Below are positions 47,601 to 56,011 of a DNA stretch of 64,000 nt, piece after piece. Position numbers and translations under genes: made by a program. The stretch comes from Corynebacterium sp. (lineage in GTDB: Bacteria; Actinomycetota; Actinomycetes; Mycobacteriales; Mycobacteriaceae): contig NZ_JAUNLP010000002.1 in NCBI RefSeq assembly GCF_030532195.1, positions 248,001 through 312,000 on the forward strand, given 5' to 3'. The stretch's first letter is position 1, and every line of letters starts with the position of its first letter. The notes beneath the pieces are model-generated. The model was given only the letters and a program-made list of their open reading frames with translations, had not been told where the DNA came from and made no database searches.

Positions 47601-48305
47601 ATGACAAAGGTACTCATGGTCGTCAGCGGTTCTGCTCACTGGACTCTCAACGATGGCACGAAGCACCCAACCGGTTTTTGGGCCGAGGAGCTCATTACTC
47701 CGCACGACATTTTTGAAGATGCCGGCTTCGACGTTGATTTCGCCACCCCGGGTGGTGTCCGCCCGACTCTTGATGAAAACAGCATGAAAGTCACCAGTGG
47801 TGTCATGCCGAACGCTGCAAAGGCCATGCGCAAGCGTCTGAAGGAGCTCGACGAGGAGCTCTCACACCCGCTAGCTCTGGCTGATGTCAACCCGGATGAT
47901 TACGACATTGTCTTCTACCCTGGCGGCCACGGACCGATGGAGGACCTGGCTCAGGACAAAACTTCGGGCAGCATTCTCAATACCTTCCTGACCAGCGATA
48001 AGATTGTCGGCGTGCTCTGCCACTCCCCAGCCTCTCTGCTGGCCACGGTTGATGAGAACGGTAAATCGCCTTTCTCTGGTCGCAAGGTCACCAGCTTCTC
48101 CACCCGCGAAGAGAAGCTGCAGTCCTTCGGTCGTAAGGCCAAGTGGTTCCTGGAGGAGGAGCTCGAGCGCATGGGCATGGACTACTCCAAGGGCCTGCCG
48201 TTTACCTCGCACGTTGTCGTCGACGGCAACCTGTACTCTGGCCAGAACCCGCAGTCGTCCAAGAAGCTGGCTGAGACCATTGTTGAGGCCGTCAAGGGCA
48301 AGTAA
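47601..48305 (+). CDS. DJ-1/PfpI family protein (Hsp31-like)
   Basis: Predicted 234-residue cytoplasmic protein of the DJ-1/PfpI superfamily. The nucleophile elbow is VGVLCHSPASLL with the cysteine, and a conserved glutamate is in GFWAEELITP. The insertions and length place it near the Hsp31/HchA-like glyoxalase III or chaperone group. A role in detoxifying methylglyoxal or other aldehydes would fit the adjacent aldehyde dehydrogenase, but is inferred. A GGAAGG site precedes the ATG. Confidence 0.87.
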   Translation: MTKVLMVVSGSAHWTLNDGTKHPTGFWAEELITPHDIFEDAGFDVDFATPGGVRPTLDENSMKVTSGVMPNAAKAMRKRLKELDEELSHPLALADVNPDDYDIVFYPGGHGPMEDLAQDKTSGSILNTFLTSDKIVGVLCHSPASLLATVDENGKSPFSGRKVTSFSTREEKLQSFGRKAKWFLEEELERMGMDYSKGLPFTSHVVVDGNLYSGQNPQSSKKLAETIVEAVKGK

Positions 48306-48890
48306 GTGTTTAATCAAGAAGATTTCTATATCTCCAGCGACCTGCATCTAGGCCATCCGCTGGTCTCTGAGCTCCGTGGTTTCAAGACCACGGACGAACA
48401 TGATGAGATCATTCTCCGCCAGCTCCACGACCTGCCAAACGGCTCTACCTTTATCTGTCTTGGCGATATTTCGGTTCACAAAGATGCCTACGCGCTGGAA
48501 AAGCTGGCTGAGGTCAAGGCCGCCCGCAACCTCACCATGATTCTGACTCCGGGAAACCACGATCAGATTCACCCCAAGTTCCAGCCTGCAGTGCAGATGG
48601 AATGGATAAGCGCCTATCAAAGTGTCTTCGACCTCATCAGCCTGAATCTCCAAATCAAGCGCGGCAAAAACGCCTACCTGTTCAATCACTACCCCGCGCT
48701 CATGGATCGGACCGCGTCCAAGAACGCCGTCCGCTGGGCTCCGCATGCCAATCGCTGGACTGGCATCGTCCACGGCCACACGCATTCGCCCGTGGCACTC
48801 ATGCCGGGCCACGTCAATGTCGCCCCAGAGGCTCACGACCTGCACATTATTCACAGTTCGAAACTCTGGGACCTGATGGATCAGGCCTAA
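48306..48890 (+). CDS. Metallophosphoesterase
   Basis: Predicted 194-residue calcineurin-like phosphoesterase. All five metal-site blocks are present in order: SSDLHLGH, LGDIS, GNHD, FNHYP and HGHTHS. The GTG start at 48306 follows directly the TAA of the DJ-1-like gene, so both are translated together. The small size fits the YfcE-like or phage-type single-domain phosphoesterases; substrate unknown. Confidence 0.9.
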   Translation: MFNQEDFYISSDLHLGHPLVSELRGFKTTDEHDEIILRQLHDLPNGSTFICLGDISVHKDAYALEKLAEVKAARNLTMILTPGNHDQIHPKFQPAVQMEWISAYQSVFDLISLNLQIKRGKNAYLFNHYPALMDRTASKNAVRWAPHANRWTGIVHGHTHSPVALMPGHVNVAPEAHDLHIIHSSKLWDLMDQA

Positions 48891-49002
48891 GCTTTACGAC
48901 GGCTCCAGCGCCCCAGCCTGTTTGCGTCACTTGCGCTCTAGGAGGGGAAACCCACAGCCCCCCCTAGAGGCACCCAGGTACTGGCTAGTCCGGGCTACCC
49001 TG

Positions 49003-49037
49003 CGCCAGACCACCTATTCCCTCGCCAGACCACTTAT
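49003..49037. repeat. Tandem repeat CGCCAGACCACyTAT
   Basis: CGCCAGACCACCTAT and CGCCAGACCACTTAT lie 20 bases apart, directly before the palindrome and running into its first arm. Confidence 0.7.
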
Positions 49038-49132
49038 GGCTGAAAAGTGACCTATGGCTCAAATGTGTACATATGGTCGCGTATACTGAGCCAAACGTTA
49101 GTGTCGAGCCATACGTCATTTTCAAGCCACAT
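49034..49132. repeat. Imperfect ~100-bp palindrome with internal 18-20-bp periodicity
   Basis: Two arms of about 50 bases mirror each other around the central GTATAC (49081-49086). Left arm units: TATGGCTgAAAAGTGAC and TATGGCTCaaatgtg; right arm, read in reverse complement: TGTGGCTtGAAAATGAC and TATGGCTCgacact. Within each arm TATGGCT-like words recur about every 18-20 bases. By eye the arms are about three-quarters identical with small gaps. Confidence 0.7.
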
Positions 49133-49223
49133 GTGGTGAGCTACTGCGCTGCAACAATGGCCTCGCCCCCACACACATAGCAATAGCGGGCGATACAGTG
49201 CATATCCCAATTCGGCACTCGAG

Positions 49224-49247
49224 CTAAGATGCTAAGATGCCAAGATA
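49224..49247. repeat. Short tandem repeat CTAAGATG
   Basis: Two perfect and one imperfect copy (CTAAGATG, CTAAGATG, CCAAGATA) lie just downstream of the tRNA-Asn terminator. Probably simple slippage; no function seen. Confidence 0.5.
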
Positions 49248-49283
49248 CAAAAAACCAGGCCAGAGAAATCTCTCTGACCTGGT
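49248..49283 (-). terminator. Intrinsic terminator of tRNA-Asn
   Basis: Minus strand: ACCAGGTCAGAGA and TCTCTGGCCTGGT form a 13-bp stem with one mismatch, followed by TTTTTT, starting 5 bases after the tRNA. Confidence 0.85.
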
Positions 49284-49287
49284 ACTT

Positions 49288-49362
49288 TGGCTCCTCCAGC
49301 TGGACTCGAACCAGCAACCCTTCGATTAACAGTCGAATGCTCTGCCATTGAGCTATGGAGGA
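49288..49362 (-). tRNA. tRNA-Asn (anticodon GTT)
   Basis: Minus-strand cloverleaf: acceptor TCCTCCA/TGGAGGA, D-arm AGCTCAATGGCAGAGCA, anticodon stem TTCGA/TCGAA around CTGTTAA (anticodon GTT), T-arm with GGTTCGAGTCC. Discriminator G followed by an encoded CCA. Confidence 0.95.
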
Positions 49363-49624
49363 ATATCCACCGCCTAAGAGCGACTCAACCGAACCCCGGC
49401 TGCGCCGTTCCCCTGCGACGGATAGATACTTTACCCAGACCCCCTGAAAGTCACAAATCGCCAGGTCAAAGGTGAATTTAGACATCTTCTACCCATGCTT
49501 CATGACATGACTGTGAGTTCATCGGCCCCGCAGTCCACCCAACCGCCTACAAGCACACACAGGCCCACAATTGAAAACCTTTTCCATCATGCAGTTATGT
49601 AGCAGCCTTTCTACGATGGGGCAT

Positions 49625-50797
49625 ATGTCTGAGCAAAATGAGCAAGCTGAGCGAACCGAAAACACTGCAGCTGAGAACACAGCACGCATCGTGCGCGGCG
49701 TCATCGCCCGCGAAAAGGGCGCGCCTGTAGAGCTAGCCGAAATCCACATTCCTACCCCGGGCCCAAACGATGTCATCGTTGACATCCAAGCCTGCGGTGT
49801 CTGCCACACCGACCTGGCTTACCGTGACGGCGACATCACCGACGAGTACCCGTTCTTCCTCGGCCACGAGGCCGCAGGCGTGGTCTCCGAGGTCGGCGAG
49901 GATGTCACACACGTTGCCGTCGGCGATTTCGTCATCCTCAACTGGCGCGCCGTCTGCGGCGAATGCCGCGCCTGCAAGCGCGGTGAACCGCAGTACTGCT
50001 TTAGCACCTTCAACGCCTCCAAGCCGATGACGCTTGCCGACGGCACCGTCCTCACCCCAGCCCTGGGAATCGGCGCATTTGCGGATGCCACCCTTGTCCA
50101 CGAGGGACAGTGCACCAAGGTCGATAAGGATGCGGACCCAGCCGTGGCCGGCCTGCTCGGCTGCGGTGTCATGGCGGGCATTGGTGCGGCCATCAACACC
50201 GGTGACGTCAAACGCGGTGAGTCTGTGGCTGTTATCGGCTGCGGCGGCGTTGGCACCGCAGCCATTGCCGGAGCCAAGCTGGCTGGCGCAAGCACGATTA
50301 TCGCTATTGATATCTCGGATGAGAAGCTGGAAACCGCGAAGAAGTTCGGCGCAACCGAGACCATTAACTCCGCGGAGCTGGCGAAGACCGATAAGAGCAC
50401 CGGTGAAGCCGATCCCGTCGTCAAGCGTGTGCGTGAGCTGACCGGTGGCTTCGGCGCGGACGTTGTGATTGAGGCGGTCGGCCGTCCGGAGACCTACAAG
50501 CAGGCGTTTTACGCGCGTGACCTGGCTGGTCGCGTGGTGCTGGTCGGTGTGCCGGCCCCGACGATGCAGTTGGATATTCCGCTGGCAGATGTCTTTAGCC
50601 GTGGCGGTGCGCTGAAGTCCTCCTGGTACGGCGATTGCCTGCCAGAGAGTGACTTCCCAATGCTGGTGGACCTGTATTTGCAGGATCGCCTGCCGCTGGC
50701 AGATTTTGTCTCTGAGCGCATCGGTATTGAGGACGTGGATGAGGCCTTCGAGACGATGAAGGCCGGTAAGGTTCTGCGATCGGTGGTGACGCTGTGA
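49625..50797 (+). CDS. mscR: S-nitrosomycothiol reductase / mycothiol-dependent formaldehyde dehydrogenase
   Basis: Predicted 390-residue zinc alcohol dehydrogenase of the MDR family. Catalytic zinc ligands are in [13 protein letters not shown] and [12 protein letters not shown]; the structural zinc loop is [18 protein letters not shown] binding is [14 protein letters not shown]. It matches mycobacterial MscR/AdhE2 (Rv2259), which reduces S-nitrosomycothiol and oxidises S-hydroxymethyl-mycothiol. The following gene is a metallo-beta-lactamase as in mycobacteria, overlapping by GTGA. The ATG at 49625 is chosen; ATGs at 49616 and 49571 are less likely. The first 20 residues are Glu/Gln-rich and unconserved. 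Confidence 0.9.
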   Translation: MSEQNEQAERTENTAAENTARIVRGVIAREKGAPVELAEIHIPTPGPNDVIVDIQACGVCHTDLAYRDGDITDEYPFFLGHEAAGVVSEVGEDVTHVAVGDFVILNWRAVCGECRACKRGEPQYCFSTFNASKPMTLADGTVLTPALGIGAFADATLVHEGQCTKVDKDADPAVAGLLGCGVMAGIGAAINTGDVKRGESVAVIGCGGVGTAAIAGAKLAGASTIIAIDISDEKLETAKKFGATETINSAELAKTDKSTGEADPVVKRVRELTGGFGADVVIEAVGRPETYKQAFYARDLAGRVVLVGVPAPTMQLDIPLADVFSRGGALKSSWYGDCLPESDFPMLVDLYLQDRLPLADFVSERIGIEDVDEAFETMKAGKVLRSVVTL

Positions 50798-51426
50798 ACA
50801 AGGAATTGAGGGTTGACCACGTTGTCACGTCTGGCACGTTTTCGCTGGACGGTGGCACGTGGGATGTCGACAACAATGTGTGGGTGCTCGGTGATGACCG
50901 CGAGGTCATTGTCATCGATGCCGCCCATGAGGCGCAGCCAATTATCGATGCCGTAGATGGCCGCAAGGTCAAGGCAATCGTATGCACGCACGCGCACAAT
51001 GACCACATCACGGTGGCACCTGAGCTGCAGGAAAAGCTCGATGCTCCCCTGCTGGTACATCCGGGTGACCAGATGCTGTGGGAGCAGTCCTGGCCGGATT
51101 TGGCACATGAGGACCTCGCGCATGGGCAACGGCTGGAGATTGCGGGCACGGAGGTTGTCATTATCAATACGCCGGGCCACTCCCCTGGTTCGTGCTGTCT
51201 GTACGTCCCGGAGGCCGCAGAGCTGTTCTCCGGTGACACGCTGTTTTCCGGCGGACCGGGAGCAACGGGGCGATCCTACTCGGACTTCGACACGATTATT
51301 AACTCCATCCGCGACAATCTGCTGACTCTGCCTGCGGAAACCACTGTGCGCACCGGTCATGGTGACCACACCACAATCGGCCGCGAGGCTCCGCACTTGG
51401 AGGAGTGGATCCGCCGCGGCTACTAG
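50794..51426 (+). CDS. Metallo-beta-lactamase fold hydrolase, MscR partner
   Basis: Predicted 210-residue hydrolase with glyoxalase II-like motifs: THAHNDH for the metal site, [10 protein letters not shown] for the next histidine and [20 protein letters not shown] start 50794 overlaps the mscR stop. In mycobacteria the same pair (Rv2259-Rv2260) occurs; the enzyme probably hydrolyses the thioester made by MscR (such as formyl-mycothiol) or a related conjugate. Confidence 0.9.
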   Translation: MNKELRVDHVVTSGTFSLDGGTWDVDNNVWVLGDDREVIVIDAAHEAQPIIDAVDGRKVKAIVCTHAHNDHITVAPELQEKLDAPLLVHPGDQMLWEQSWPDLAHEDLAHGQRLEIAGTEVVIINTPGHSPGSCCLYVPEAAELFSGDTLFSGGPGATGRSYSDFDTIINSIRDNLLTLPAETTVRTGHGDHTTIGREAPHLEEWIRRGY

Positions 51427-51437
51427 CCTGGTAGCCG

Positions 51438-53369
51438 CTACTCAAACACGACCTTGACCGCCTCCGCCTGCAGTTCGCGGCGGTACTGCTCCATCGCGAG
51501 CAAGTCCGCGAACAGCGAGCGGTAGGCGGTTTCGTCGTCAGCCGGGCGCATCCGCGACAGCATCGCTTTCAGCTGCGCAATCTGGTCGCCCACCCAGACC
51601 TCCTGCAAACGTGCCAAAATCGCCTGTGCATACGGGCGCAGCGCCTCCGCATCCACGGCAATCTGTTCCACGCCCAGCTCAGTTACGAGATGCTTGACGA
51701 CGTCTGCCCGCGCCTGATCCATAATTGCGGTCGCCCATCCATGCGGCTGCGCGGCCGCTTCACCACATGCGCCACCGGCGGCCATGATGGCATCGAATAC
51801 CGCGCGGTACGTCGGGTGCCCAAAGGTCTCCGGTGCCAATGCATCAAAGACCGGGCCTGTCGTGGCTGGCTCCTGGATTGCGAGCTTCAGTGCCTCCCGC
51901 TGAGCGTAGAGCACCGGATCGCGAGGATTCGGATACGGCAGCGCCGGATTGTGCCGACGACGTGCTTCCTCAGCTTCCGCACGGGCACGGGCCTCCTCCT
52001 GGCGACGCTGATAGGACGTGCGCTTTTCCTGTTTCGGACGGCTGGCCTCCTCGCGAACGCGCTGCACCAGTTCGGCCTCGTCGTTCCAGCCAATCCAGCC
52101 TGCGACTTCGCGGGCGTACTCATCACGCAGCGCGGCATCTTTGAGCTGTGCCAGGACCGGAACCACGCGACGGATACCGGAGACTCTGCCATTGGCCGTG
52201 GTCAGATCGTAGTCAGCCAGAAGTGTGCGCAAGACAAATTCCACCAATGGCCGTCGTGAAGCGACAAGATCGCGCACTGCGGCCTCGCCCTTCTTCTGGC
52301 GCAAATCGCACGGATCCATGCCGTCGGGTGCGACGGCGACGTAGGACTGACCGGTGAAGTTCTGCTCGCCCTCGAAGGCGCGCATGGCGGCCTTCTGCCC
52401 CGCCTCATCGCCGTCGAAGGTATAGATGAGCTCGCCGCGGAAGAAGTTGTCGTCGAGCATGAGACGACGCAGCAACTGCAGGTGCTCTTCGCCAAACGCG
52501 GTACCACAGGAGGCGACGGCTGTGGTCACGCCTGAGGCGTGCATGGCCATCACGTCGGTGTAGCCCTCGACGATGACCGCCTGGTGCCCCGCCGCAATAT
52601 CCTTCTTGGCCAGGTCAAGGCCGAAAAGTACCTTCGACTTCTTGTACAGCATGGTCTCGGGCGTGTTCATGTATTTGCCCAGGTTGTCATCGTCAAAAAG
52701 TTTGCGCGCACCGAAGCCGATGACATCGCCGGACATATTGCGAATCGGCCACATAAGGCGGCGGTGGAACCGGTCGATCGGCCCCATGCGCCCCATCTTG
52801 GAAAGGCCCGCCTTGTCCAGCTCCTCGAAACTAAAGCCCAGGCGCTGCAGGTGCTTGGTCAGGGTGTCCCAGCCTGCCGGCGAGTAGCCGCAGCCGAACT
52901 GTTCCGCATGCTCGGCGGTGAAGCCGCGATTTTCCAAAAACTCACGCGCGGGCGCTGCCTCGGGCGTGGAAAACTGCTGGCGGTAGAACTTCTGCGCCTC
53001 ACGGTTGGCGGCGATTAGGCGCTGCCTGGTTCCGGGCTCTTCCCGACGCCCCGTGCCACCGCCTTCATAGTTGATGTGGTAGCCAATCTTTTCCGCACAT
53101 GCCTCGACGGCCTCCGGGAATGACAGGTGCTCCATTTCCATTAAGAAGCTGAAGACATCGCCGCCCTTGCCGGTGGAAAAGCAGTGGTAGTAGCCGTGAT
53201 TGGGACGCACGTGAAATGACGGCGTGCGCTCGTCCTTAAACGGCGACAGCCCCTTCAGCGAGTCCGCACCCGCCGGTTTGAGGTTCACGTATTCCGCAAC
53301 GATCTCCTCAATCGGAGTCCGCTCGCGGATTGCCGCGATATCGGAGTCCGGAATTCTTCCCCTAGCCAT
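51438..53369 (-). CDS. dnaG: DNA primase with altered zinc-binding motif
   Basis: Predicted 643-residue primase that lays RNA primers for replication. The catalytic TOPRIM core is intact: VIVEGYTDVMAMH, the GTAFGEEHLQLL segment and TFDGDEAGQKAA. The N-terminal CHC2 zinc ribbon is unusual: the family CPFH reads SPFK (Ser42, Lys45) and the family CFGC reads CFST (Cys63, Thr66), so three of the four zinc ligands are replaced while the surrounding fold (DERTPSFHVRPNHGYYHCF) is kept. The C terminus has a normal DnaB-interaction length. ATG 53369 is chosen over 53411. It converges on the mbl gene. Confidence 0.95.
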   Translation of the reverse strand: MARGRIPDSDIAAIRERTPIEEIVAEYVNLKPAGADSLKGLSPFKDERTPSFHVRPNHGYYHCFSTGKGGDVFSFLMEMEHLSFPEAVEACAEKIGYHINYEGGGTGRREEPGTRQRLIAANREAQKFYRQQFSTPEAAPAREFLENRGFTAEHAEQFGCGYSPAGWDTLTKHLQRLGFSFEELDKAGLSKMGRMGPIDRFHRRLMWPIRNMSGDVIGFGARKLFDDDNLGKYMNTPETMLYKKSKVLFGLDLAKKDIAAGHQAVIVEGYTDVMAMHASGVTTAVASCGTAFGEEHLQLLRRLMLDDNFFRGELIYTFDGDEAGQKAAMRAFEGEQNFTGQSYVAVAPDGMDPCDLRQKKGEAAVRDLVASRRPLVEFVLRTLLADYDLTTANGRVSGIRRVVPVLAQLKDAALRDEYAREVAGWIGWNDEAELVQRVREEASRPKQEKRTSYQRRQEEARARAEAEEARRRHNPALPYPNPRDPVLYAQREALKLAIQEPATTGPVFDALAPETFGHPTYRAVFDAIMAAGGACGEAAAQPHGWATAIMDQARADVVKHLVTELGVEQIAVDAEALRPYAQAILARLQEVWVGDQIAQLKAMLSRMRPADDETAYRSLFADLLAMEQYRRELQAEAVKVVFE

Positions 53370-53491
53370 GAAAATAACCTTACCCAACCCGTCCAATCGG
53401 GCTTTGGGCATCGCATTTTCGCTTTACGACGGTTGCCCCTCGCACCAGCCCATAACGTGCCACCAGTGGCCGATGTGGAAAAATACAGGCC

Positions 53492-53953
53492 ATGGCTGAG
53501 TGGAAGAAGATTGCAGGCGGCATTGGCGCTGCCGCCCTGGTGTTGGCTGGTAGTTATTTCGGTCTCGATGCCGGAGGCGACAGCGGCGATTCGAATGGTG
53601 CTGGCAGCCCCGACACCCCTGACTCAACTGCGACTACCACCAGCACCTCTGGCGACACCTGTGCCGTCGATACGCTGCCAGAGGAAGCCGATGAGGTCAT
53701 CGATCGAATCCTGACTGACCAGGATCATCTCTATGCCACGCACGACGGCAAGCACTTCGGTAATTATGAGGGCCGCTTGCCGAGACAAAGCGGTGACTAT
53801 TACCGCGAATACACTGTGGTCACACCGGGGGATTCCAGCCGCGGTGCCCGCCGCATCGTTGTCGGTGGTGGCACGGAAAACGATCCCGATGTTTGGTACT
53901 ACACCGATGACCACTACGAGAGCTTCTGCTCCATTCCCGACGCTGAGGACTAA
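53492..53953 (+). CDS. Guanyl-specific ribonuclease, RNase Sa/T1 family
   Basis: Predicted 153-residue exported or membrane-anchored ribonuclease. Residues 8-25 form a hydrophobic signal/anchor, followed by a Ser/Thr/Asp/Gly-rich linker (26-55) and the RNase domain, close to Streptomyces RNase Sa. Catalytic residues are present: Glu106 in YYREYTVVTPG, Arg117 and Arg121 in SRGARRI, His141 in TDDHYESF. Cys57 and Cys146 may form the disulfide. No barstar-type inhibitor gene is adjacent. Start ATG 53492 without a clear ribosome-binding site. It would cut RNA outside the cell after guanosine. Confidence 0.85.
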   Translation: MAEWKKIAGGIGAAALVLAGSYFGLDAGGDSGDSNGAGSPDTPDSTATTTSTSGDTCAVDTLPEEADEVIDRILTDQDHLYATHDGKHFGNYEGRLPRQSGDYYREYTVVTPGDSSRGARRIVVGGGTENDPDVWYYTDDHYESFCSIPDAED

Positions 53954-53981
53954 CCCGCGGCTTTAGTGGTAGTCCTCGCTG

Positions 53982-54668
53982 CTAGAGCACTCCGAGCAGC
54001 ACCAGACTGTGCACAATCATGTACGCACCGACCAAGGCGGCAATCCACAGCACTGCAATCTTTGTTCGGTATTCCAGCATCGGCATGAGTTTGACCGTCC
54101 GCTCGAAAGCGCGGTCACCGTAAGCCATGAAGAAAACACCGACCAGGATTGCGGGCAGGATCATCACCAAGCAGTAGATGGCCAGTACCATCAGATGCAT
54201 TGCCACTGGAATTGACAGTGTTTCAATGATTCCGACAGCTGCGATGTACGGCAGCATGGAGGCTGCCTCAATAAGTGCGGCGCCAAGCGCCAGGCCAATC
54301 ATCGCCAGACTGCCAGCAGAACTTTTGGCCGCCTCCTTCGAGCGTTCTGAGACGATTTCCTCGATGGTGCGCTCTTTCGGTGTCGGCGAGAAAATGCCAT
54401 AGAGCAGCAGCAAAATGCCCATGGCGAGCATGGCCCAGCAAAACCATGGTGAGGATGTAGCGCCACCGATGATGTGGAAGACCTCTCGCATGCCAACGTA
54501 GAGCGCCACACCGATACCAAAATATGCCAGCGTGATGGTGGTCAGATAGGTGGCAAACGGCGCAAGCCGCATCTTGCGCCAGACAATCAACAGGACCATG
54601 GGAATCAGTAGTGTTCCAACGCTGATGCCATCAATTAATGCCAGGCCCGTCAGTACTAGGTAATCCAT
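53982..54668 (-). CDS. GAP/Sap family membrane protein
   Basis: Predicted 228-residue protein with six transmembrane segments resembling the LysE-like GAP/Sap family (glycopeptidolipid or sulfolipid addressing protein). A cytoplasmic charged loop near 92-115 (PTPKERTIEEIVSERSKE) separates the two three-helix halves. In mycobacteria relatives help move surface lipids across the membrane; in this organism the substrate is unknown. Start ATG 54668, 22 bases after dgt in the same direction, so possibly co-transcribed with it. Confidence 0.75.
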   Translation of the reverse strand: MDYLVLTGLALIDGISVGTLLIPMVLLIVWRKMRLAPFATYLTTITLAYFGIGVALYVGMREVFHIIGGATSSPWFCWAMLAMGILLLLYGIFSPTPKERTIEEIVSERSKEAAKSSAGSLAMIGLALGAALIEAASMLPYIAAVGIIETLSIPVAMHLMVLAIYCLVMILPAILVGVFFMAYGDRAFERTVKLMPMLEYRTKIAVLWIAALVGAYMIVHSLVLLGVL

Positions 54669-54690
54669 GTTTAATTACCCTCGACGCTAC

Positions 54691-55983
54691 TTATCCCCAC
54701 GATGCCGACACACCGGCAATATGACGGTCAAGCCGCGCCACACGCGACTCCGTCATCGATGCCAGCTGGTCGACAATGACACGCAGCCGACCCGCATCGG
54801 AATCCGCGCGGTTGTACATCCACTGGAACATCGGATCTAGCGTGCCCGGCGCGCCCACCTGCAGGTATTCGGCCACTCGGAACAAGCGGTCACGTTCTCG
54901 TTCCTGCCGACGGATATGCCGCGGCAGGTCCATGACATAGAGCACGGCAATGGTTTTCAGCATGGTGACCTCTGCCAGGATGGAGGCGGGCACGGCGAGG
55001 TCTGCGTCGTAACGCCCGAGCGGAAGCGAGGATCCGGAGGCAGCACGTGTGCCCGCGACGGAGGCGGTGACGAAGCGGCCGACCAGTTCGGATGTCATGC
55101 GTTTCAAGGCGACCATGGCGCGCAGGGAACCGTCGTAGGAGGCAGCGGTGGCGACAACGGGCAAGCTGGCCAGGCGGCCGGCGGCCTCGACAAGTTCTGC
55201 GGGATCTCCGCCGAAGGCGGCGGCACCCTTGTCAGCAAGTGCGGCGAGCTCAACGGTATCCCACAGAACACCGAGATCAATGCGGCCGGAAACAATGCCA
55301 TCTTCCACATCGTGGACGGAGTAGGCGACATCATCGGCCCAGTCCATAATCTGCGCCTCCAGGCACTGCTTGCCATGCGGCACGCCTTGGCGAATCCACT
55401 GCAAAATCGCAGCGTCTTCCTGGTAAGCACCGTACTTGTGGCGGCGCTGCCCGTCCGGACCAACAGCTGTCCACGGGTACTTACACGCAGCATCCAGAGC
55501 CGCACGCGTCAGATTCAGCCCGCAGGGCTCGCCTGTGCCGTCCAGCACCTTCGGCTCTAGCCGGGTGAGAATACGCAGCGTCTGCGCATTGCCTTCAAAA
55601 CCACCACAGCCAGCGGCGATCTCATTGAGCGCGCGCTCGCCATTGTGACCATACGGCGGATGGCCAATGTCGTGGGTCAGCCCTGCGAGCTCCGCCAAAT
55701 CCTGGTCAGCGCCCAGCTCACCGGCAATTCCGCGCGAAATCTGCGCGACCTCCAATGAGTGCGTCAAACGGGTGCGTGGCGTATCTCCTTCGCCAGGTCC
55801 CACGACCTGCGTCTTATCGGCCAGTCGGCGCAGCGCTGCCGAATGCAGAACGCGCGCCCGATCCCGTGAAAACGCCGCGCGATGTGATTCCAGAGATTCC
55901 ACTCCGGGCAGCAGGGATTGTTTCGGAGACTCCTCCACAATCCGGGCGAGTTCATAAGATGAATACGAAAATGTACCAGCCAC
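54691..55983 (-). CDS. dgt: Deoxyguanosine triphosphate triphosphohydrolase family protein
   Basis: Predicted 430-residue HD-domain enzyme that hydrolyses dNTPs to nucleosides and tripolyphosphate. The HD motif is [15 protein letters not shown], preceded by [23 protein letters not shown] and [15 protein letters not shown], as in mycobacterial Rv2344c. The GTG at 55983 is chosen because family members begin about 35 residues before the [10 protein letters not shown] motif; a longer frame to 56094 overlaps the divergent TPM gene. GTG is preceded by TACGTAACAATAAT, which may be an overlapping -10, so the mRNA could be leaderless. Confidence 0.93.
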   Translation of the reverse strand: MAGTFSYSSYELARIVEESPKQSLLPGVESLESHRAAFSRDRARVLHSAALRRLADKTQVVGPGEGDTPRTRLTHSLEVAQISRGIAGELGADQDLAELAGLTHDIGHPPYGHNGERALNEIAAGCGGFEGNAQTLRILTRLEPKVLDGTGEPCGLNLTRAALDAACKYPWTAVGPDGQRRHKYGAYQEDAAILQWIRQGVPHGKQCLEAQIMDWADDVAYSVHDVEDGIVSGRIDLGVLWDTVELAALADKGAAAFGGDPAELVEAAGRLASLPVVATAASYDGSLRAMVALKRMTSELVGRFVTASVAGTRAASGSSLPLGRYDADLAVPASILAEVTMLKTIAVLYVMDLPRHIRRQERERDRLFRVAEYLQVGAPGTLDPMFQWMYNRADSDAGRLRVIVDQLASMTESRVARLDRHIAGVSASWG

Positions 55984-56011
55984 GTAATTATTGTTACGTA
56001 TCCTGGAGGAT

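Larger units (their letters stand above)
48891..49287. other. Gene-free spacer with hairpin and repeat cluster
   Basis: About 400 bases. It begins with an imperfect 12-bp stem CTCTAGGAGGGG/CCCCCCCTAGAG at 48936-48969 without a T-run (weak terminator of the phosphoesterase). It continues with a 20-bp tandem repeat (49003-49037) and a large imperfect palindrome (49034-49132), listed separately, then ordinary sequence up to the terminator of tRNA-Asn. Confidence 0.6.

Noticed and set aside
49003..49136. CRISPR array
   Set aside because: Repeats are only about 18-20 bases, degenerate, inverted around a centre and without regular unique spacers; no cas genes nearby.
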